Positions 23,420 to 29,465 of a stretch of DNA of 64,000 nt are shown here, one piece after another. Position 1 is the first letter of the stretch, and each line of letters starts with the position of its first letter. The position numbers and the translations under genes are program-made. Source of the stretch: Tsukamurella pseudospumae (lineage in GTDB: Bacteria; Actinomycetota; Actinomycetes; Mycobacteriales; Mycobacteriaceae); contig NZ_LSRE01000002.1 of the NCBI RefSeq assembly GCF_001575205.1, positions 62,001 to 126,000 of the forward strand, read 5' to 3'. The notes under the pieces were generated by a model. The model was not told the DNA's origin. It searched no databases and worked only from the letters and a program-made list of their open reading frames with translations.

Positions 23420-25006
23420 CTACGCGCGCCGTTCGATCCGCGGACCACCACCGCGGGCCTCACCGCGCCGGATCCCCGTCGGCGACGCGATCCGCGCCCC
23501 ACCCGGCAGCGACGGCAGCAGCTCCGTCACCAGGTGCACGCTCGCGTCCAGCGCACCCGGCGACCACGTGCTCCCGGGCTCCCACATCGTGAACTCCGCC
23601 TTCAGTTGCTTCAGCTCGTGCGCATCGCCGAACCGGACTCGGCCGCCCTCGTCCGATCCGTCACGGCCCTTGATCGCCTGCGCGATCGGTTCCGCCCGCA
23701 GCACCTTGGACCGGCGCGCCGTCACCTCCTGAATCATCGGTGGCAGCCCCGCAGCCTTCCCATCGCGCACCAGGTTGTCCCACGCCTGCAGGATCAGCAG
23801 CCGCGCCATGTCGCCGCCGAAGTTCTTCTCCACCACGATCCGGTCAGCGCCGACATCCACCGCCAGCAGGCACGCCGCCGTCGCCCACCGATCGGACGTC
23901 ATCCGACCGGTCCGGTTGTGCGTCAGGTACACCCGGCCGTCCACACCCAGCCCTCCCGCGACGAGCCCAGCGTCATCGCGGCCGCCGCCCGACGGGTCCA
24001 CCGCCACCGCGATCCGCTTGAGGTCAGGGATCGCGTGGACTGTCGCCCGCTGCACATCCAAGTCGCTGAGCAGTGATCCCTCGGAATCGTGAGGCACCCC
24101 CTGATACAGAGCATTCCAGTCCTTTGTGGTGGTCGCGGCCCGCCGTTTCGTCCAGAACCGCATCAAGGCATCCCGGTCCCCGGCAGGGATCTTCGGGTGC
24201 GTCAGCGGCTCACCCGGCGCGCGACCAAGCGGGTCCGCGTAGAACCCGCGCTCCCGATCCTCCGCCACTGCGATCGCCGGCAGATGCACCACGTTCCACA
24301 GGCCGCCGTCCTCAACCCGGCCGTCCCGCTTCAACAAGCGCCCCGCGAGGTCGTCCTGGTGCCACGGAGTCATGATCACGACCTGCCGCGCATCGGGGCT
24401 CTGGCGAGACATGAACACCGACGAGTACCACTCCCACACCGCCTCACGGAACACCGGCGAATCCGCCTGCGCGCGGTCCGCGAATGGATCGTCGATGATC
24501 CCCAAGTCCATGGGGTTACCAACCAAGCCGCCGCGGACACCACGGGCACGCAGACCGCCGCCGGTGTTCAACGTCCAGTCGGTGCGGTTCGACTCGGTCG
24601 ACGACAGCGACAGTCCGTACTCAGCGCCGAAGTCCGCGATCATGTCCCGGCACGCCGCGCTGTGCCCGGCCGCCAAGCTCGACGCGTACGACGTGAGCAC
24701 CGCGCGGTCCAACGGTCGGCGCAGCAGCCACCAGAACGGCAGCCACCGCGACACCAGCGTCGACTTGCCGAGCTGCGGTCCGATCTTCACCATCAACCGG
24801 CCGCCCGGCTCGTCCACCAGCCGCACCAGCGCGTCGTCGATGACCTTGGTGTGCTCGCAGATCTTGAACAGCCGGTCGTGTCGCGCCGCCAAGGCGGCGG
24901 GGGAGGGGATGTCGGCGAGGGGCAGGCCATGTTCGGCGAGGACCTCGACGAGCCGCCGCAGCTCGTACCGCTTGTCCGCAGGCGACGCCAGCACTGGGAC
25001 GGTCAT
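23420..25006 (-). CDS. terL: Large terminase subunit, encoded on the minus strand
   Basis: 528 aa. ATPase motifs: KIGPQLGKSTLVSRW (Walker A-like, near residue 85), LGIIDDPFADR (Walker B, Asp-Asp, near residue 170). Nuclease: IAVAVDPSGGGRDD (near residue 335) and a C-terminal acidic site (DASVHLVTEL). It pumps DNA into proheads and cuts it. ATG 25006 has GGAGG 5 nt upstream, better than upstream in-frame starts. TerS, portal and all head/tail genes are on the plus strand, so terL is inverted relative to its partners. Confidence 0.92.
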   Translation of the reverse strand: MTVPVLASPADKRYELRRLVEVLAEHGLPLADIPSPAALAARHDRLFKICEHTKVIDDALVRLVDEPGGRLMVKIGPQLGKSTLVSRWLPFWWLLRRPLDRAVLTSYASSLAAGHSAACRDMIADFGAEYGLSLSSTESNRTDWTLNTGGGLRARGVRGGLVGNPMDLGIIDDPFADRAQADSPVFREAVWEWYSSVFMSRQSPDARQVVIMTPWHQDDLAGRLLKRDGRVEDGGLWNVVHLPAIAVAEDRERGFYADPLGRAPGEPLTHPKIPAGDRDALMRFWTKRRAATTTKDWNALYQGVPHDSEGSLLSDLDVQRATVHAIPDLKRIAVAVDPSGGGRDDAGLVAGGLGVDGRVYLTHNRTGRMTSDRWATAACLLAVDVGADRIVVEKNFGGDMARLLILQAWDNLVRDGKAAGLPPMIQEVTARRSKVLRAEPIAQAIKGRDGSDEGGRVRFGDAHELKQLKAEFTMWEPGSTWSPGALDASVHLVTELLPSLPGGARIASPTGIRRGEARGGGPRIERRA

Positions 25007-25068
25007 GACTACCTCCATAAACAAGGGACTAGTTGCATTAGTTCCACGATTCGAGTTTACTGAGGAAG
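25007..25068. promoter_or_regulatory. Divergent leader between terL and the secreted-protein cassette
   Basis: 62-bp AT-rich gap. On the minus strand it contains cagtaaac ... aatgcaactagtcc ahead of the terL ribosome site, matching 14363-14395; on the plus strand it contains attagttcc. It is expected to hold promoters for both directions, but no clear -35/-10 pair stands out. Confidence 0.4.
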
Positions 25069-25314
25069 GTGACGAACACCAACCCTCTCGACCCCGAGAC
25101 GCTCGGCCGACGGGCACTCCAAGCCGTCGAACTCGAAGAACGCCGAGAACAGATCCGGCAACTCAGCGCCGGCCTCCCCGAACCCGCAGACCCATCCCAG
25201 GACGAAGACGAAGGACCCACCGATGAAGAACTGGTCGACTCGCACATCGCTCGCAACGGCAACCGTCGTGCTCGCCGCGCCGCTGCTCGGCGTCTCGCCC
25301 GCCGCCACCGCTGA
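25069..25314 (+). CDS. Small charged protein (81 aa)
   Basis: GTG start; MTNTNPLDPETLGRRALQAV, an acidic middle and a very basic C-terminus (RARRAAARRLARRHR). Its last 92 bp overlap the secreted-protein gene in another frame. No family recognised; coding is plausible but not certain. Confidence 0.45.
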   Translation: MTNTNPLDPETLGRRALQAVELEERREQIRQLSAGLPEPADPSQDEDEGPTDEELVDSHIARNGNRRARRAAARRLARRHR

Positions 25315-25597
25315 CCCGGGCCACTACACGCGCGGCGGCACCGTCGCCGTCGTCCTCAACACCGACGGATGCGCCTCGATCACATGGCCGAAGGGCTACA
25401 CGCATGTCGAGTGCGGGCAGACCACCGTCATCCAGGGGCCTGTGCACGCGGGCGACCGGTTCGGTGCGTCGATCCGCTCCGCGTCCGGGTGGGCCGTGTC
25501 GTGCCGTGTGTACGACGTGACCACCGGTGACCTCATCTGGTCGGACTGGGCGCCTGGCGGCAGCACCGCGAACTGCATCCGGAACGCCACGTGGTGA
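25223..25597 (+). CDS. Secreted small protein, candidate lysogenic-conversion gene
   Basis: 124 aa with a clear signal peptide: basic MKNWSTR, hydrophobic ATATVVLAAPLLGV, Ala-x-Ala-type cleavage near SPAATA-DP (residue about 30). The mature part has four cysteines (likely two disulfides) in a beta-rich sequence (GWAVSCRVYDVTTGDLIWSD). GAAGGA lies 8 nt before the ATG. It resembles small exported proteins of mycolic-acid bacteria and is the first convincing product of a plus-strand cassette beside the inverted terL. No enzymatic motif seen. Confidence 0.65.
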   Translation: MKNWSTRTSLATATVVLAAPLLGVSPAATADPGHYTRGGTVAVVLNTDGCASITWPKGYTHVECGQTTVIQGPVHAGDRFGASIRSASGWAVSCRVYDVTTGDLIWSDWAPGGSTANCIRNATW

Positions 25598-25731
25598 CCG
25601 CCCCGACGACGCCGCGGGTACAGGTGATCTGCCCGACCTGCCGCCAGCGGATCCCCGTTCACCCCGACGGTGCGCTCATGGTTCACCGCGGCCACAGCGA
25701 CAGTGCCTGCCCGGGACGGAGTGTGCGATGA
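25594..25731 (+). CDS. Small zinc-ribbon protein (45 aa)
   Basis: GTG overlapping the secreted-protein stop: VICPTCRQRIPVHPDGALMV then HRGHSDSACPG, one CxxC with His/Cys partners. Coupled to 25728 (ATGA). Function unknown. Confidence 0.5.
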   Translation: MTAPTTPRVQVICPTCRQRIPVHPDGALMVHRGHSDSACPGRSVR

Positions 25732-25874
25732 CCGTCATCAACCTGGCCCTGTTCGGCGCGGCTCTCTGGTGCGCCGCCGTCATCGGCGGCTGGGCCGCGG
25801 TCGGCACCAACACTGACCGGCCCACACGCACCGGCCTCGACGTCCTCGAGCAGCGAGGAGACGACGATGCCTGA
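25728..25874 (+). CDS. Small membrane protein (48 aa)
   Basis: MTVINLALFGAALWCAAVIG is one N-terminal membrane helix with a short polar tail (DVLEQRGDDDA). Overlaps the next gene by 8 bp. Function unknown. Confidence 0.5.
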   Translation: MTVINLALFGAALWCAAVIGGWAAVGTNTDRPTRTGLDVLEQRGDDDA

Positions 25875-26343
25875 ACAGCAGACCCCGCGCACACTCTCTC
25901 CGGACCAGCTGTCGGAGATCGTCGACCACGTCAACGACACCGTGCTGTACCTGCAGGCCCGTGGCCAGAAGGCTGGCGCCGCCATCGGCAGTGAGCTCGC
26001 CGTCACGCACGACAACGTGTGGCAGATTCTCGACGTCCGCCTCGCCGGGCAGCTCCTCACCGCGTTCAAGCACCTCGCCCGGGTCCTCGGACACCTGCAG
26101 TCGATCACTGACGGCGTGGAAGCACCGGAGGCGTCCGCGCTGATCCTCGCCCACCTTGGCGGCCCGCCCGGACGGTGGCCGGCACCGTCGGATCACCAGC
26201 GGCGGGTCATCGAGCTGATCCGGCACGCCGACCCGCTGCAGCGCATGACCATCGCCAGCTCGCACCCTGCGCTTGTGCAGGCGTGGATGACGTACGAGGA
26301 CCGCGGCACCGCGCCTCTGGTCGCGATGGCCGATAGCAACTAG
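25867..26343 (+). CDS. Hypothetical helical protein (158 aa)
   Basis: Mainly helical (LSEIVDHVNDTVLYLQARGQ, LAGQLLTAFKHLARVLGHLQ), no membrane or metal motif. Part of the cassette between terL and the terminator at 27061. No family recognised. Confidence 0.5.
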   Translation: MPEQQTPRTLSPDQLSEIVDHVNDTVLYLQARGQKAGAAIGSELAVTHDNVWQILDVRLAGQLLTAFKHLARVLGHLQSITDGVEAPEASALILAHLGGPPGRWPAPSDHQRRVIELIRHADPLQRMTIASSHPALVQAWMTYEDRGTAPLVAMADSN

Positions 26344-26375
26344 CCATCCCATCTCGCAAGACGAAGGACATGATC

Positions 26376-27050
26376 ATGAACAACACCCCGAACCCCGCCA
26401 TTGACGCGCAGCCCGGTTGGCGTGGCACCGACCCCGACGGCGGCACATGGGTGCGGTGTCCGCACGGATTGCCTGGGCAGTGGGCGCACTTCACCGCGGA
26501 CGGGAAGCTGGTGTTCCGCTCGCAGGAGGAGGCCGAGGCCGCGGGCCTGGAAGCCCTGCAGGCGGAGAGCGCGTGGGACCTGCGCCACGAGGTCGAGGCG
26601 TGGCTACTCGCCGAGGCGCGATGGAAACTGGCCGAGTCTCAGGACGCGGTGCGGTACTGGCGCGGTCTCTGGGAGGCCGAGAAGGACCGTGCCGCCGCTG
26701 CTCCCGCCCCGCTGGACCCGGGCAACCCCGAACACCTGCGGCAGGTCGCCCGGGTGCTGAATCACTTCACCTCGTTCGCTCATCGCCTCGGCGACGTTGA
26801 AGGGCAGCGCGCAGCGGTGATGCTCCTCCACCTGATCCGCTCCGAGGCAGATCGCCTGGACCGTGAACAGCGCGAGGCCGAGCAGGACGCCGCCGACCGC
26901 AAGCGGGCCGAGGAGTACGCCCGGACAGAGGCCGAGGGCGAGCACCGCGCGCTCGGCGGCTGGTCGGCGATGCGCGCCGACATCCGCGAATGGCACATCA
27001 GGCTCGCGCTCCGCGTGATCCGGGACGAGCGCGCCCGGGCCAGTAACTGA
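26376..27050 (+). CDS. Hypothetical coiled-coil protein (224 aa)
   Basis: ATG 26376 is preferred over 26370 because GAAGGA lies 7 nt upstream. An N-terminal WVRCPHGLPGQWAHFTADGK module is followed by long helices (ESAWDLRHEVEAWLLAEARW, EQREAEQDAADRKRAEEYAR). Ends just before a strong terminator. Function unknown. Confidence 0.55.
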   Translation: MNNTPNPAIDAQPGWRGTDPDGGTWVRCPHGLPGQWAHFTADGKLVFRSQEEAEAAGLEALQAESAWDLRHEVEAWLLAEARWKLAESQDAVRYWRGLWEAEKDRAAAAPAPLDPGNPEHLRQVARVLNHFTSFAHRLGDVEGQRAAVMLLHLIRSEADRLDREQREAEQDAADRKRAEEYARTEAEGEHRALGGWSAMRADIREWHIRLALRVIRDERARASN

Positions 27051-27060
27051 GTGAACGAAC

Positions 27061-27095
27061 CGCGGCCCCCGACCTGTGAGAGGTCGGGGGCCGCG
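27061..27095 (+). terminator. Strong hairpin terminator after the cassette
   Basis: Perfect 15-bp arms (27061-27075 and 27081-27095, cgcggcccccgacct) around gtgag. No U run, as often in high-GC actinobacteria. It separates the cassette from the late genes. Confidence 0.75.
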
Positions 27096-27144
27096 CGCTG
27101 TCCCATCCCAAGAACCGCGTCCCAACCATACCGGGAAACGCGGA

Positions 27145-27150
27145 TATGAT
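27145..27150 (+). promoter_or_regulatory. Promoter -10 ahead of the head genes
   Basis: TATGAT followed by cactagtcc (27153-27161), a motif recurring in other phage intergenic gaps, then AAGGAG 5 nt before GTG 27180. Confidence 0.45.
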
Positions 27151-27179
27151 CGCACTAGTCCCTCGATCAAGGAGCTGGT

Positions 27180-27482
27180 GTGTCAACCCTCGTGCTGCTG
27201 CTCACCTTCGGACTCGTCGCCCGGGTGACGAGGCTGATCACCGACGACTACCTGCTCCGCCACCTGCGCGCCATGATCATCCGCCGGTTCGGCCCGAACC
27301 ACGACCTGGCGTACCTGGTTACCTGCGCTTGGTGCATGAGCATCTGGGTCGGCGGCGGCCTGTTCACCGTCGCCTACTTCTACGGGCACACCGCGGCCTA
27401 CCTGATCGTCGCGGCCGGTGGCACATCGTCGTACCTCTACGGTGCGGCCTCCACGTTCATCGAGGGCGGCCGAGATGCGTAG
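27180..27482 (+). CDS. DUF1360-like membrane protein
   Basis: 100 aa. An N-terminal hydrophobic stretch, VARVTRLITDDYLLRHLRAM, a CAWCMSIWVGG motif and a second helix (AAYLIVAAGGTSSYLYGAAS) fit the DUF1360-type membrane proteins found beside portal genes in actinophages. The C-x2-C next to W may be functional. It overlaps the portal start. Confidence 0.65.
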   Translation: MSTLVLLLTFGLVARVTRLITDDYLLRHLRAMIIRRFGPNHDLAYLVTCAWCMSIWVGGGLFTVAYFYGHTAAYLIVAAGGTSSYLYGAASTFIEGGRDA

Positions 27483-29118
27483 GCGCCCCGAATCCACCGC
27501 GCACCAGTACGTCCGCCCGGTGCGCACGCACGCGACCCGCTCCATCACCCGGCAAGACGGCACCTCCGTCGGCTACTTCACCTTCGACGACGGGTCACCC
27601 GGAACCACGCCGCACAGCCTGGTCGCCGCCGCGCACACCATGACCGGCGCCCGCGGGGAAGGCTACCGGCGGCCCGCCGCCGGGAAGTGGCAGTCCGAGG
27701 CGTTCGCCCTGTTCCGCGAGGTCGGCGAACTCCGCTACAGCGGGGAGCGTGTCGCCCGCGCCGCCAGCATGGCCCGCCTCATGATCGCCAAGCGCGCCAC
27801 CGACAGTGACAGCGACCCCGAACCCGCCGACAACCCAGAGCTGGTCGCCCTCTCGCGGGACATGTTCGGCGACGGCGCCCACACCGCGCAGTCGATCCGC
27901 CGCTACGTGCAGCACATGATCTTCAACGGAGAGAGCAACATCCTCGTCTCCGACTCCGATCCCGACGAGGGCCTGACGTTCCGGCCCTACTCCGTGAAGG
28001 AGGTCACCGGCAAGAGCGGCGACTGGAAGCTCAACGACGGCAGCGGCACGCCCCGCCAGGTCGACGAGGAGACCGAAATCCTCATCCGGTCATGGACGCC
28101 CGACCCCGAGGTGTTCCAGTGGGCCGACTGCCCCGTCCGGTCCGTCCTGCCCGTCGCCCGCGAGCTCCGCGGCCTCGGGCAGCACGTATCCGCGCAGATC
28201 GACTCCCGGCTCGCCGGCGCCGGAATGCTCGTCGTCCCCGAGTCGATCAGCCTGATCCCCGGGCAGCGGCCCCCGCGCGTCGACGAGAACGGCGACCCCG
28301 TCGACGACGACCAGGGCGAGGACGCCGAGGACACCAACTTCTACACGGCGCTCCTCGAAGCGATGATGACCGCCATCGGCGACCGCGACGACGCCTCCGC
28401 GATCGTCCCGCTCATGGTGAAGGTCCGCGACGACCTCGTCGGCAAGGTCCAGCACATCAGCTTCGCGCAGCCCTTCGACGCGCAGGCGAAGGACCTCCGT
28501 GACGAGGCGATCCGCCGCATCGCGCTCGGCATGGACTCCGAACCCGAGACGCTGCTCGGCATGTCCGGCGCGAACCACTGGACCGGGTTCCTCGTCGATC
28601 AGAACGAGGTCCGCCTCGTCATCGCGCCGATGGTCGCGACCCTCTGCCATTCGCTGACGAACAGCTGGCTCCGCCCGTACCTCGAGGCGCTCGCCGCCGA
28701 GGGCACGTTCGTCGACGACCCGAGCGACTACCTCGTGTGGTTCGACGTGAGCCCGCTCGAGCTGCGCCCGGACCGATCGAAGGACGCGCAGGCGCTGCAC
28801 CAGGCTGGCGCCGTGTCCGCCGAGACGCTGCGCCGCGAGTCCGGGTTCGGCGACGACGACGCACCGTCGGACGAGGAGAAGCGGGAGCGGGTCCTCATGC
28901 AGCTGCTCACCGCGCGTCCGGACCTCGCGGACCAGCTGCTGCCCGCCCTCGGGATCACCGACATCCAGCTGACCGTGCCCGGGGCTCCGGCAGGCGACGC
29001 GAGCGGCCCGCCCGGACCTGGCGCGGCCGCACCGGAACCCGGTCCGCTCCCCGGCGGGGATCCGAACCCCGCCGCGCCCGGCCAACCCGAACAGGCTCCA
29101 CCCGAGGGGGCGATGTGA
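27475..29118 (+). CDS. Portal protein
   Basis: 547 aa. Matches the portal layout of actinobacterial siphoviruses: helical N-terminus, FREVGELRYSGERVARAASM, LPVARELRGLGQHVSAQIDS, MDSEPETLLGMSGANHWTGF and a disordered Gly/Pro/Glu C-terminal tail (from about residue 500). It forms the dodecameric DNA channel at the capsid vertex. Flanked by a membrane gene and the MuF gene, as expected in this region, apart from the missing plus-strand terL. Confidence 0.85.
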   Translation: MRRRPESTAHQYVRPVRTHATRSITRQDGTSVGYFTFDDGSPGTTPHSLVAAAHTMTGARGEGYRRPAAGKWQSEAFALFREVGELRYSGERVARAASMARLMIAKRATDSDSDPEPADNPELVALSRDMFGDGAHTAQSIRRYVQHMIFNGESNILVSDSDPDEGLTFRPYSVKEVTGKSGDWKLNDGSGTPRQVDEETEILIRSWTPDPEVFQWADCPVRSVLPVARELRGLGQHVSAQIDSRLAGAGMLVVPESISLIPGQRPPRVDENGDPVDDDQGEDAEDTNFYTALLEAMMTAIGDRDDASAIVPLMVKVRDDLVGKVQHISFAQPFDAQAKDLRDEAIRRIALGMDSEPETLLGMSGANHWTGFLVDQNEVRLVIAPMVATLCHSLTNSWLRPYLEALAAEGTFVDDPSDYLVWFDVSPLELRPDRSKDAQALHQAGAVSAETLRRESGFGDDDAPSDEEKRERVLMQLLTARPDLADQLLPALGITDIQLTVPGAPAGDASGPPGPGAAAPEPGPLPGGDPNPAAPGQPEQAPPEGAM

Positions 29119-29465
29119 CCCGCCCGGCCCCGTCGATGCTCGCCGCCGCCTGCTACGCCGCGCTGCTCCGCGCGCTCGAGACCGCGGGCCGCCGCAAGCT
29201 CGGCCGCCGCGCCCATCACCTCAACGTGCCCCGGCACCTCATGTACCGGGCCACCGTCATCGTCGACAGCGACGTCGCCCAGCTCCTCGACGGAGCCTGG
29301 GTCTATCTCGCCACCGCGCTTCGTGACCGACCCGACGTCGACCAGATCATCCGCACCGTCGACACCTACGCTCGCGGCCTGCTCACCTCCCGCGGGACAC
29401 CGTCCCTCATCGACCTCGGCAACCGACTCGATCAGGCGCTGGCGGCCGCCGATGCGGCCCGATAG
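29115..29465 (+). CDS. Hypothetical protein between portal and MuF (116 aa)
   Basis: GTG overlapping the portal stop: MTRPAPSMLAAACYAALLRA, helical, ending LDQALAAADAAR. Overlaps the MuF ATG by 14 bp. Likely a head-assembly accessory by position only. Confidence 0.55.
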   Translation: MTRPAPSMLAAACYAALLRALETAGRRKLGRRAHHLNVPRHLMYRATVIVDSDVAQLLDGAWVYLATALRDRPDVDQIIRTVDTYARGLLTSRGTPSLIDLGNRLDQALAAADAAR

